From assembly GCF_047496725.1 (NCBI RefSeq), contig NC_132976.1:10772001-10836000 (forward strand): a stretch of 64,000 bases of DNA, read 5' to 3'. This document shows, in pieces, positions 1-13,330 of the stretch. The translations under genes were made by a program, and so were the position numbers. Positions within the stretch are counted from its first letter, which is position 1, and every line of letters starts with the position of its first letter. A model generated the notes under the pieces. That model had not been told where the DNA came from. It ran no database searches and worked only from the letters and a program-made list of their open reading frames with translations. This DNA is from Anoplolepis gracilipes. Taxonomy: Eukaryota > Arthropoda > Insecta > Hymenoptera > Formicidae.

Positions 1-962
1 AGATTACGCGCGATATTACTCCAGAGAAAATGAAAACATACATTCAATATCCGGCGTTAAAATTGAATTTTATAGAATCTTGATTCCGTCCAGTAATTCT
101 TTTATAATCGCATTTGTGATAAACTTTCAAGCGCGCTTGCGTCTGTTGCGGCAATTGTGTTTTCCATTGACATAAAAAAAATCACCCACAGATTAAGCGG
201 AACAAACGCTGCAATTGTTTCGTTTATGTGATTAAACTGTTCATCCTAGATGGCAATATATCTTTTAAATAGGACTCTTTCGAGATCATGTGTAAATTTG
301 TAATCTATTATCGCGCAATATAATACCACGTGAAAAACGATTAAGCATAACAAGTTTTATTTTTGTCAAAGCACAGAATCATAAATTTTTATATTATTGT
401 GGAATTTTGCAACAGAATTAAATTTTTTGAAAATTAATTTTTTTTGATAATCCAGTTTTGTTACGAATACAACGGTATAGGATTATATAAAATTTCAATG
501 TTATGTTTATTTATACATTGTATGATATACTTTCGGTATAATAAATATATATGTGAAAAAAGATCTTTTTTTTAAGTTTTCTCGTTCATATTAGAATTCT
601 TAAACTTAGTTTTCGTTCCTTTCTTATTGCGAAAAATACAATATCGCAAAAAAGAGGGAGGAAAAAAATAGAAAAAGAAATAAGAACCTTCCGCTAGTGA
701 AGTTTGTTATCGAATTGCTAACCGATCGACCGGCTAAGAAAACAAATACAAGCAATCCCAGAGGAACAAATAACGGTAGTTTTCTCCTGATATAGCGTGA
801 GCTGAGTAAGTAAACGGTAAACCAGTGCGACTTGGTATCATCAGGATTTTTATCTACGTCTTGTAATTTCTCTCTCTAGCACTCTTTCTCTCGCCAAATA
901 TAATACAGCATGGAATAAAGACGCATCCAAGATATGACCTACATTCGATTATACGACATATT

Positions 963-1014
<52 letters not shown>

Positions 1015-1342
1015 ATTCGCTGTATTGATCATACTTTAAATATAAAGAAGAAATAATATTAATTAAATTTAAGCGTCACGCTAGATTAAAAATTAGATTT
1101 TTAAAAACACAAAAGAGAGAGAGAGAGAGAGAGAGAAATTTTTTTAAACTTGAATAATAAAACATAATTTATTATTTACTAACTTATTCATTGTGTAACA
1201 TCAAATGATGAACAATAATTATTTATATAATGATTATTAATTATGAAAATATAATTAGAAACTTGCTCATAAAACTAATTTATTAACTCTACTTCAGCAT
1301 AAATGTATATCCTCTTCTCTTCTGCCTCCTCTCTCCCTCTTT

Positions 1343-1410
<68 letters not shown>

Positions 1411-2253
1411 AGATATTATTCTATTTGCTATAATATTTAATATAATAATGAAAATTATACAGTATGGTAATTAAAATTAGTTTGTCACAATTAATTTAAA
1501 AGTATAAAATTATAGAAATCTTATATAAAAATTTGTACAAGGATTACATTTAATGTTTTTTGGATTCTTATTGAGAAACAAACTCTTTCCATATGATGAT
1601 TATATAATAATGATACGACTATGTCATTATGTAATTTTGATGTGAAATATTCATGTAAATTCTTGTTACATACATATATCGTATAATAATAATAACAATA
1701 GTAATAATAATAATAACCACAAATCAATACTTGGTCAAGTATGGAAAACCGAAAATGCGGTTTGTGTATAATTAACTTTGTGGTTATCAAGTTGTCGATT
1801 TTATATCGAATATCAAACGAGTTGTCTTAGAGAACGACTGTTCTTTTTCATATGGTTTAAAAAACAAAATCAACTTTTTAACTTTGAGATTGCAAATTGA
1901 TCAATGTATACAAACAAAGTTAAAAGTTTTAACAAAACTAAATTCAATTATCTAGATAAACATTAATTTGTTACTGTAACAATAAAGTCCATTCACGTTG
2001 ATAAAGAACAAAACAATGTAAAAATAAAAAATTTCAAAAATAACCGTAGAAACGTCGGGTTAATTACTGTTGGGTTAATTACACTTTGACAGAATAGCAA
2101 TTTCGTTTAAAGTATTTTAGTTAGTGTCAGCCTGTTCTATAAAAAGTTCAGAGAAGAAAATAATACGGCTCATTACGTAAGTTACATTATAATTAATGAA
2201 AAAAGTAACAATTCTTTATTGTTGCCGTCACAATAACGCAACTATTATTTATT
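1..2253. other. AT-rich non-coding DNA with microsatellites
   Basis: (AT)n at about 971-1011, (GA)n at 1114-1137 and a long (TC)n at 1347-1403. The short minus-strand frame at 1521-1790 is poly-Tyr from a TAA-type repeat and is not a gene. Confidence 0.6.
1347..1403 (+). repeat. (TC)n microsatellite
   Basis: Uninterrupted CT dinucleotides embedded in a longer pyrimidine-rich tract (1311-1410). Confidence 0.95.
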
Positions 2254-2402
2254 AACAAAAAAAAAATAATATTGAATCTTTTCTTCATAATACTTAACTC
2301 TCTTTTTCTTAAGAATATTATATATATTTTTTTCTTTAAGAAAAAGAAAAAGTGAGTTAAATATATATTATAAAGAAGAGATTTAATATTATCTTTTTTG
2401 TT
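2254..2402. repeat. Imperfect inverted repeat, ~149 bp hairpin (MITE-like)
   Basis: AACAAAAAA..ATAATATTGAATC..TTAACTC..CTTTTTCTTAA on the left is matched, inverted, by the segment ending GATTTAATATTAT..TTTTTTGTT at 2402. The arms are about 60 bp with a few gaps and mismatches; the loop is about 25 nt. No clear target duplication is visible. The sequence is AT-rich, so part of the match is compositional, but the colinear TTAACTC and AATCTTTTCTTC blocks are not. Confidence 0.55.
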
Positions 2403-5400
2403 GAGCCATATTTTTCTTCTATAAACTTTATATATATATAATGCAGTTAAATTCCTATCAAAATTTTAATTTTACTTTTCAAACCTCATTATTTATTTAA
2501 GAAAACAACAACAACAACCTGCTGAAATCTCGCGAAAACCACATTCGATAGGGCATTAAATTCTAGGCTTTAGAGACACCATGTGCGCGTTGCCTGCACC
2601 CGATAAGTGTGACCGTATCGTAAGATAGAAACTAGTGGATATAAACTACGAGCCCGGCTTCGGTCTGGAAGTAGTGTGAGCATTTGCCGGCGCAATCTAG
2701 CATCGTCAGAATATCTTATCCAGCGATCCGAGGATCTCTTCCGTTCGTCGCCACCTACGTTGCACAAGCGCCGTCATACATCACCCTGTGTCCGGAACGT
2801 TCTATAGAGACACGCGCTCTACACATATAACTGTCTGATTCTTCCCCCTTTTTTTTTTTTTTTTTTTTACTTTTATCGTATCTTTTCGATATGCGCGTGC
2901 CTGGACGCCGAGAGCCAGAAACTCGTCCCGTTATATTGTTCTACCTATTCTCTGATTTTTTTCTCACTCACCCCGGACGTTTCTCCCATCCTGATCATCG
3001 CGCCCGTCGTTCTCTATTTCGCATGCAGGGAAAAGAATCTCGGTCAACGGAGTAATAATGACGTACGATTGTTGGGATTATTTCTCCGGATTAATCCTCG
3101 CCACGGTTCTCGTCCTCATCGAGATTGCGAGGATTCGCATGCAAAATATAAGCCGTATATATCTGAATGAATACGCGCCTCGTCGTTTTGGCAAATGAGA
3201 GCGCCATCGACGCCGACAGTATCATTCAAGCTCTTTTCTTTTCGAGGAACGCAATCAGGGCTGCGAGATATAATCTCCTCCGGCGGAAAAGTTTACGACA
3301 AGAAGCGTTAATTAATTAACTATTAAACTGCCATCGCATCTGTAATTTCGTTAATATCGTTCTGCGAGAGGGTTGTACTTTGAATAATTTCAGAAAATGG
3401 ATATTCCCTACGTTCCTACACATCGTCGGATCGTGCGGCTACGTTCTAGATAGTTACATCGGCAGAGCCCTTTTTTCTCTCTTTCGAGCGGTAATCAAAG
3501 CACCGTTGAATCCCCTTTGAAAGATGCAGAGGGATATCGGAAGAAGCAGTTGAGTATGGGTGGGACGACCCGCGCGGATAAAAATGAACGATGATAATGA
3601 AGCTTCTTGGCAGAACGTCATTTCTTTCGCTTAATATAATGCATTTCGCAATAAGCGACAAAGACAACGAGAAAGCATTGCTAAAGAATAATCTGTTTGT
3701 CCGACATAACGTTTCATTAAAATGTCGCTAATAACTATTTATATTTTTTAAAATATACATATATTATTCCACGATATGTTTTATGGAATAATCTGTTACT
3801 ATTATATACTTATTGTTGTGTTTCATTCAGAGATATTAACATATAGAACAATTTTATTGTACGGATATAGAATTTGCTAAAAGATTTCATATTTATTCGT
3901 TCGCTAATGCAAGAGTGAAAAAGTCGATAATAACAAGTATTTGTGATACTATTTATAATACTCGCGAAATAGTTTATGAAAAGTAATAAATAATGCAACG
4001 AGGGTTTCTCTCTCTTCTTATACTACTACTGTTACGTCTCGTGTTTAAGTAAAAAGTAATATTTGAGGTATTTTCTGTCTGAAATATTAAAATATAATAG
4101 TCACGCACAAAAAGATCGATAAAATATATATCTTTAGTAACTCCAACATCTCTAACGTCTCAAGGATATATTTACAAAGGATATCTTTCTTATGCAGAAG
4201 AGATCGAATTGTTCCGATTTCTTCAGTAGAAGATTATCTTGGAGATGTCCCAGCGGTCCTTCGATTCAGTTCCATCATCGAAAGGCCGATCAAAAAATTC
4301 GATAAACGGCTTCATAAATGTCTTGTTCGCGCTGTGACAGGGTGTAGGAAAAGGGCGCGGAAGTGGCGCGCGAGGAAATCGATAATGGCGAATATCTGCC
4401 ATAACCGCTCGCCATTAAACTCCCCCCCCCCCCTCCAGGTCAGCCAGCGTGTCTCACTAAATTCCCTCGGGCCATAATGCAGTCGTCACGTCCGGAGGAT
4501 TAATACGCCCGCCCGTGCATTTATTCAACGTGGCGTTTGTTGTTTCGTCCGCAGTCAAATGAACGGCGACGAGACGGGTCGGGGAGGCGATCGGGATCAA
4601 AATTTACTGCCGCTTCTAGTCCGGGACCTTTCGAACAAAACCGTTCGGGTGAGAGATCGATGCGACGATCGGGCTAGACGGTCGGTGATCCCATGGCGAG
4701 GGTGGTCGATCGGGGGTTGCAGCAGCAACGGATGCATACGAACTGCTGCTCGCCGTATGTGTCGTTGGCTGTCTCTCGCGGTTACGCTAACGCACCGTAT
4801 TGTCTTTCACAATATTTGTCCTCGCGAAAAGCTCTAGGGCAATAGACATCGCATGATTACAGTAACTGGTGACTTAGGTAGTAGGCCCCGTATGTTTGTA
4901 GATCGTGAGGGTATAATCGATTCGCGGCGCGATGAACTTCTCAGATACACACTCGAAATGTTCTCGTGTCTAGTACTAGAACATTCGAGCGAACAAATAA
5001 GAGTCTAATCATAATGAGTTAAAGATATACTTAGGAAATTATATCGAATAAGTAGATAATGAAACAAAAATATTAAATAAAATTGGAGAGTCCGCAGATG
5101 TTATTTTGACTTGACTCAAAGAAATGTATAAATTGAGCTATATAATTTAATTATACTACTGTATAGATATAGACATAAAATTCAGAATATAAATATAGTC
5201 CTCTCAAATTATTTAGCTATTGTATAACAATGACAGAATACGCAATAAATAATAATAATCATCACATCTACAATAAGCAAATGGATGTAAATTTTATTTT
5301 GTTAAATTATATATAGATTTTTAAAATTCCTTTTTTTGGCCTGTTTATACACGTATCGTTTTTGACGGTTTATTATTTTTTAAACTAAGTTGCTTTTTGT

Positions 5401-8400
5401 AGGAAACAGTTTATAAAGTAGTCAGGATAATGACGTCATTAGTGTATAAAAATCTGAATAATCCGTTACTTATGTAAGAGATATCGATAAGATATTTGTC
5501 AGGTATACGTATTACACGGATGCCCAGCCCGCTTTTTTTTTTTTGCTCCAAATCGTTGACTGTATGTAAAATCGCCCACGCGTTTCCTCTCTGAATGCTT
5601 GCTTCAATTTTTCCATCGATGATGCCCGACTGCGCGCTTTGATCTTTTATGGAACAACGCAATTTATGGTTCGCTTTTTACCGAAGTTTGCCTGTTATAC
5701 ATCCGCGCAAACGTTCCCACGATGGGACCGGTCGTTTCCACTTCGCGGTCTCAGCTCTCTGTAATTGCGTCACGTAAAACTAGAAGAAGAAACTTTTGCA
5801 AATGGAGTCATTCGTTATCGACCGCGGGGCTCTCTGCGGAATGGCGAGCAAAGCGCGCTACGCGACTTTTACTCGCCAGAGCGAATTCATTAAAAGCGAT
5901 GATCCAGCCATCCATTCTCTGGAACGGGGGAACGTTTAAAAATCCAATCTGTGTAGCATGCGATTCTTTGCGATCGGAGGTGGAAAACGTCGCTTTCGCG
6001 CGCAAAAGAGATCTCGGGCTGTGACACAATTGTGTGTCCCTTTCTTTCTCTCTATTTCTCTCTTTTGCTCCGTCAATGTTTAAACATGAAGTGCCATGAA
6101 ATATGCATGCGTGCTTCGAATAAATAAAAATTCACGCATTTCTCTTGCGCCATGTAAGGTAACGCTTCGATCGGCAGGATCCCGATATACGACACCGGTT
6201 ACGAAAGTGCACACGTTGCATGCGTGCCTCCGAGGCGCGAGATTCTTTCGTGTGTGCGGAGTATGCAATCGATACCACTCGTTATTTTGGGAACGCGACT
6301 CCAGCGCGCCGCTCCCGTCGCCAATATCCCCGGGTTAGATCTGGGTGGATTCGTGACATTTATTTCGCGATTCTTCGCGTCGTCGCGTCGTGAAGAATAA
6401 TTAAAATGTGCGCCCCGAGAAATGTTCGCGCGGCTTCTGCTATGACGATCGCCCGGCTTAATATCGCCGGGTTCGTCACGTAGTTGGCAAGTAAGAAAAA
6501 CGAGGAAAGTGGCCCCCGACCAGCCAAGAATTCGAATTTTCAGTGGGTGCTGCTCGGCAAAGTGATAAAATTTAATTATTCATAACGGTATCGTCTACTC
6601 GGGGAACATGACAGGAACTCTGATCACAAAGAGTATAATAGTTAATTGATGTCTTCGTAGAGGTTGAGATACGGAAGATATGATATTCCCTTCGCCATGT
6701 TAGTAAAATTACACATTACATAATATTAATTGTGAATTACATCGGTAAGAAATCATTGATAGCTAATGTGTAATATTTTGTTACGGTAAAATATATCTTA
6801 TTGCAGCAAAATATATTTATCGTTACGTAAATTCATTTTAGTCTTGATTATTTAATCTTTAATCGATCGACTTAAAACTTTTCGCGTAAATAACTTTCCC
6901 CGGTAAATGCCGAAATTTTCGGCTAATTGAAGTTCTTATTCCTCATTAATTATAATGTAGATTGATGAATGGTCCCTTTTCCCTACCGCACGAAATTAAC
7001 ATGAGTAATAAATTGATAAGTGCGAAGAAACACGTTCCCACGTACAATCCATTAATGCATAAATTATTCACAATGATCTGCATACACACGTTCGCGCTCG
7101 CCTCTCGCTTTGGAATAGCGCTGCAAAATTCTCTCATATCGTCAGTTATTCCTTCACAACTGCGCATGCACGAATCCGTTAACGAGCAATTAACGTGATC
7201 CTACCTTTTAAGTTGGTTAGAACAATCTGAAATATTTAAACGCGTGCAGCTTTTGGCAACTCGTGAAGATACGTAGGTAGGGAATATTTTTCTCCGCTGA
7301 TATTCTCTTTATAAAAATCTTTTTTTGAGACAAAATTTCAAAGTATTTTCCGACTTTTTAAATCAAATATTATTTAATTCGCTTCTAAGAGAGTTTAAAA
7401 AAAATTCTTTAAAAAATTTCTTTCGCTCGATATTTATTATACCGATTTGATCAGACTTTTTTTTTATTTCAACTTAACTACAATTTAATATTTGGTCTAT
7501 GCCGTATATATTTAGAAAACTATTTTAAAAATATAGTTTTAACAAACAAAAATTCTGTGAAAAATCAAGTCGTAAAGCTTGATTATTCATATTGATTCAA
7601 TTCTGAATATGAATTCAGAGAGCATATTTCCAGTAAAATATCCAAATTTGATTCTCACCTCGCTACTTTGATTCAAATTAAATATCCGTTTTCCTTTATT
7701 ATTTTTTCTCACTAATTTATCTTGTTAATTTTTAAATGTAGCTAGACATATATCTACTAGTATAAACACGGACAACAAAGACAGAGAAAGACAGACAAAA
7801 ACTTGGAAAATCCAAGTTAAGTTTTCTGTAAAAGCGGATAAAACGTGATTCACGATAGGATGGTTTACAAGGTATATACGGAATAATTGGTGTCCGCGTC
7901 TGGATTTCGCGAGGCGCGTAAACGCGTATCTCTCGTTCCGGCTATCTCTAGCGAGAAATACGACGAAAGAAGGCAAAGTTTAAACAATGCGACGCGATGC
8001 AACAGCGCAGGGCGCAGAGCGCAGTTGTGTCGCGTCGCGTCGCGTCGTGTCCACGTTGCTGTTAATCCGAGCGTGCCGCGCGAGACAACTCCGAAGCACG
8101 AAATAATGCTGCGAAATTCTCTGCTGTTGGATTACAATCGTTTTGTTTTAAAGACCGAGCCCCTGTTTGCGCGAGACGCTGTGTACACGTGCCTGCGCGC
8201 TTGGCTCCGCCAGTTTACGACTAGTTTCCAAAGGAACAAAGGGAGCGTTGTTTCGGGGAATGTAATTATTCGGTCCATTTTGTAACGTCGAACTCGCGCG
8301 TACCGCGATTAAAGGACCTTTACGTTGCGCGTTAATCGACCGAATCAATTTATTTTTTCCAATGCGCATTGCTGATTTGCTTTTTTGAACCGGTTTCCCT

Positions 8401-10199
8401 GACGGTCGTTTCGCGAACCAGCGATTCGTTTAAAAATTTCATCGAATTTCGATATGTGCGCGCTCGAAGAGATTGTTTTATCGGCTGTTCAAATAACGAG
8501 GGTTGCAGTTGTAATTACACACAGCTCTATCACAGTATTATCATATAATTACAATCCTTTTTAATCTCTTAATCCTAAGACGTAAAGCCAACGTAGCTTT
8601 TAATCAATCGGGATTTGCGTGTGAAGAGCAGGTGAAATTTAATTCTCAGCGAATTGTAATTTCAATATTATAGCAAAACCAGAATGTATTGAAATGTGAT
8701 AGCAATTCAATTAGAAGTCATATTGATACTCAGTTTTCAACATAGATAACCAAATATCCAGATTTGGCATATCGTAGAATGATGAGTATTGTGATATACA
8801 ATCACGCAAGTATAATATTTCCCAAAGATAATGTTTCACGTAAATGATTCTTTTATTGGATCAAGTTTCCCTCAATAGAACAGCACGATACAATTCTCTA
8901 TTATAATATTATAACAATCGATTAAAACTAAAAAAATTTACGTAAATTACGTTCAGCTGTGGAGAAATAATAAAAAAACGTCTCCTGTTTTTGCGTAAAA
9001 TTTCATTAAAAAAAGTGCATAATTAAAAGATAAACAATGAGATAAATATTTATTTAATAATAAAAATGATTTAATATTAAATATTTAGAAAATGTCAATA
9101 ATAAATTAATTTTTGTTAAAAAGATATAAAAAGATTCTAAATATATTCAAGACATTGACGTTGTCGAGACATGCTTGAAAGCATATGCACACAATCATTG
9201 GAATAATCTATACGTATAAATAGATATACAGGATTTTGATCTAAATATAGATTCAGATACAGAAAAATAAAGTATTGATTGTAAATGTTTCGAAATAGAG
9301 ATAGAAATTTAAAATGACACTATTAAATGTAATCGATATTTTATCACGAAAAAAAACTGGATATAAAACTGGAATAAACTTTAGGTATATAAAAAGCAAC
9401 AGCATTAACGACTCGATTATGATTTGCTCTGTAATCATTACAGTCTTCTAAAGCAGCGTTAAACATTTTCAACGACTAAAAATATTCATCAAAATATTAT
9501 ATTTTAGAAATAAATTATTGCAACCAGTCAAATACATTACTGATTTGTCGTGTAAACACCATATTTGCGAAATGAAACCATGTGTTAAAAATTTAGACTT
9601 GTACATGTGGTTAGGAAGTTGATAAAGAGCGCAAAAAAGCAAAACATTTCATGCTATTTCCTTGAAAAATCTCTTCTCTTGTCTATGACTGCTCATGCGT
9701 ATTTCGTTAATCTGCAGCTCTTTTGCCGTTTACACGCTCTTCTTTATACTGTAGCTGTAGCCTGTCGCGCGAAAAGCGTATATAAGTAGAAAAAGGCCGC
9801 ATGTCTACAGCCCATCACGATAAAAGCAAACAGAGGAAGTGCGTTTGAATTTTTGATTTCGTCTTAAAATATAAAATACACGCAATTATATTCGTGCATA
9901 GATACTATTAGTATCTCAATCATTAAAAAATTTGTATCAATTTCATATTAAAATTTTAAATAGATTTGTCGCTTAAAGGAAAAAAAAAAAAAAAAAAAAA
10001 AAAAAAAGAAAACGCGCCATCAAAAATGAAAATTTTATCTCCTCTTATGATAATCTTCTGCATGGATATTAGTAATTCAGCTGTCAATAGATAAACAAAG
10101 TTATGGATTCTCAGATATGCTGAAAATCTCATTTCTCACGTCCTGCTGCTTGCAAAGATCCCCAGATCTACGTAATATCTTCTCTTCTCTCCACGTTGG
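2403..10199. other. Non-coding DNA alternating AT-rich and CpG-rich
   Basis: CpG-rich patches near 4300-4830, 5700-6500 and 7880-8420 (with GTCGC pentamers at 8025-8047). Homopolymers at about 2848-2869 (T), 4422-4434 (C) and 9980-10007 (A). Two small adjacent hairpins at 7563-7614. No frame has a recognisable protein. Confidence 0.5.
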
Positions 10200-10930
10200 A
10201 AAAAAGCGCAGAACGATAGGATCGACGAGGAGGAGTCTCTCGAGAGGAATCTTCGTGACGTCACCGCGGAATCATCCTCGCATAATCTAATTTTCTCTTA
10301 TTTTATACTCGCACTGGCGTTCTTCGTGCTTTTCCGCCGAGCAAACAATAATTTATCACGTCGTAAATTCTTCACGAGGATTTCATATGGTGAAGGAGAG
10401 GGGCCGTGGAGAAGCTCTCGAGGAGGAACAAGCTGGCAGAGGACCGAGGGAGCGTACAAGAGGACTGAAAAGGGCTAAAGAGGACAGAGAGGAAAACGCA
10501 GAGGTAAAGAAAGAAATCGTCGAGAGGGAGCCCGGTCGTCGTCATCATCGTCGTCGTCGTCGTCGTTACTAATATTCCGGGGGGCGACCGGGGGGCGACC
10601 GTGGGACTCGACGCAGCTGCGCGCATGACGGATACGCCCCTGGCATAAAGGCGACATTTAGGTCGCCGCCAGCTTTTACCGGGCCACGATGTACACGCGG
10701 CGACGAGCATAGAGCCGACGATGACGACGGGTCTCTGTTGCCGTTGTTGCAACCGGCGCGGCGGCGCATCTCGCTCCGGTGCATTGTTCACCCGCCCGCT
10801 TCGACTGAGAGCTGAGAGTCTCTCTACCGCGCGACCATACTACTGAACCACCATCCCCCGTTGTGTAATAAGGACGCGCTCTGTACGATAATGCACTGGC
10901 TGCCGCCAAAAGAGCGACTGTCGGCAGCGG
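10200..10930. other. CpG-rich patch with CGT array and duplicated G-run
   Basis: Contains a (CGT)n / (CAT)n stretch at about 10538-10566 and an 11-bp unit, CGGGGGGCGAC, repeated at 10578 and 10589. Open frames on both strands overlap and are repeat-driven (poly-Arg or poly-Asp), so no gene is called. Confidence 0.4.
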
Positions 10931-12599
10931 GATCTTATATTCAAGAAACGCGGCTTTTGCAAGATTTTACTCTTTGTAACATCTCTTGTGTATTCGAGCT
11001 TTTTGTTCTACAATTATCCCTCTTGTATTTTCTATCATTTAAAAACCCCATTTAAAAAAAACTGTCATCTGAAAAATTTGTCATACACACACACATCTAA
11101 CGTTATATCAAATAAAAAAAATTTTGAAATTAAGAGTGCAAGTTTTTTTATGCAAAAATATCTTTAGACAAACGAGATGTATTAAATGTATAAATTATAA
11201 CAGATACGAAAAATTACCTATTCTTGTCAATCGTGAAAATAGTAAAAAAATATGACAAATTACGTAAAACCGAATGCGAATTGCGATTCCTCGCGCAAAT
11301 GTCCGGTTACCTGCTCGAAGGAACAGGGAAACCGTGAAACATGAGTTTCCACAGCGGTCGTTCCCTGAGGAAATTAGTACAGCGCTACCGAAAAACATTT
11401 CAGCAAAACGCAATGTCGCGTCTAACGATGAGTCGCGAGACTCTCCGATTTATCGCAAATTCGCCTCGTGTTCAAACGGAATTCAAAATAAGGAACGTAT
11501 ACATGACCGTAACGGCAGACGACGGCCTCTCGTTGCAAGAAAATATTGCTTCCGGAAATTAACGGCAATCTAACGGGAAAGATTATGAAAACAATATTTT
11601 CAATTTTTAAAACACAATATATGCAGAATTTCTCCTTTTAAATAACAAATTTTAAATACATATTAAATTTTATATGGGTACATATTTTAATCCGGGATTG
11701 CTATATATATATATAAAATGTCACTGTAGCGCACATGTTTTTTTTTATAGTTTAAAAGAACATAGAGAATCACGTTGATATATTGCATACAATGAAACAG
11801 AACCAACACACATTCCGGATACTTCACCCAAATTTAACTCCGATAAAGTTCGTTAGCCGAGAGTTAAGTGCAGATTCAACGTTTGTTTCACGTCCATTGT
11901 ATACCTTTTATCCGGAAAAATCAGAAGAGAAGAGGGAAAGTAAACATACATGTGAAATGTATATGACGTGTCTCATTCGTTCTAGTGTTAAGCTCCACGC
12001 GATATTAAAAATTCATTGCAATCTAGGTCTTCCGTGGCAACCAGTCTCGGTCGTCGCGTTCTATCGTCGCTCCTTATACACGGTCATCTTCATTTCTGTG
12101 GGCGAACCCGAGCGACGTAAAATGACAATAATTTGACAGCTGCGAGCACATACCGAGATACGAGCGGGCTTATAACAGACGAAAGTTATCGTCGACCCGG
12201 CCAATTTTGATCCTGACAGGACATTGCGCTGCACGCCGTTGCCGCTGTATTTCCAAATATCTCTATACATACATGTAGTATATATGTGTAACATTATATA
12301 CTACATGTTCCAGAACTATTCATATCCACTGTTCACGACATTAAAAGGTTTAAATAAATGCAATGTAGTTTGAACAAATAATATTCATCAACTTCAAACG
12401 ATTGAAAATGTAGAGATCAAGTGTGTATATTGAATTCCGGGGATTTATAAATAAATATTGTGAAAGATTATTCATTTCATTACAAGTAAATCTTATCATG
12501 TCTTTATCAGAATCTCATTTTAAAATAATAATATAAAAAATAAAAAACTAAACTGACGACAAAAAAGATGACATCCAATTTTTACGAAAGAATAGGTGG
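10931..12599. other. AT-rich non-coding DNA
   Basis: Contains a 14-bp-stem, 10-nt-loop hairpin at 12271-12308 (ACATGTAGTATATA mirrored). The frames at 11274-12136 have no recognisable motif. Confidence 0.5.
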
Positions 12600-13330
12600 A
12601 TTTCAAGGAATCCGTCGTATTTGAAGGGAGTGTCCAGATAATCCCGGGACACGGCGTATGTAAATCCGACGTATAGCCCGAGCATAACGACTGTCCTGCT
12701 ATCTATGCCAGTAGTAACTGTTTCGTCGTGCGGAATGGGTTTCCGCCGGGACGTGCGAGTCTCGTCCCAGAGAGAGCCCGGAGTAACGTTTCTTCGGGGA
12801 ACAGCATGCTAGCTACGGCGACGGCGGCGGCAGCAGCAGCAGGATATCGGCAATTTCTATCTGAATTGCGGCCGACATTAAAGTCGGGTTTATTCCGAGA
12901 AATTCTGTCGCAATGGAAAAATATGGACCGACCGACCACCAGCGTCGCCAGCGGTCGCCGGCGGTGGCTTCGGTTTTTAATGCTACTAAACGAATAGCCT
13001 GCTTTTTTTTCTTTTTTTTTTCTTTTTTTTTCTTTTTTTTTCATGTTCAACAACCGAGGCGACGTTAACAATATTTGCACGATCTTTGCCATGGCTGACC
13101 GCCGGCCACAATTTGTTTGCGCTCGTGTACGCAAGGTAACAATGCGACGAGGAATTTTCGAACACGCACGGCCGTCCATCCGTCCGCGCGCGTTGTAATT
13201 ATTCTACCGCTTTGTTTTGCGCGTGACGCACTGACGAACAGCGGTGTTACAACAGTCGCGGTAAAGAGTGCAGTCTCGTTAGTTTATTTGAACGTTTGAT
13301 CTGCGACGATGAAGCTTCCGCGGTAGCGCT
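12600..13330. other. CpG-rich patch with (C T8-10)n minisatellite
   Basis: Includes GGC/GCA triplets at about 12818-12841 and, at about 13002-13041, four units of C followed by 8-10 T. No recognisable protein in the open frames. Confidence 0.4.

Noticed and set aside
1521..1790. 89-codon minus-strand frame
   Set aside because: Poly-Tyr from an ATA/ATT-type microsatellite; not a protein.
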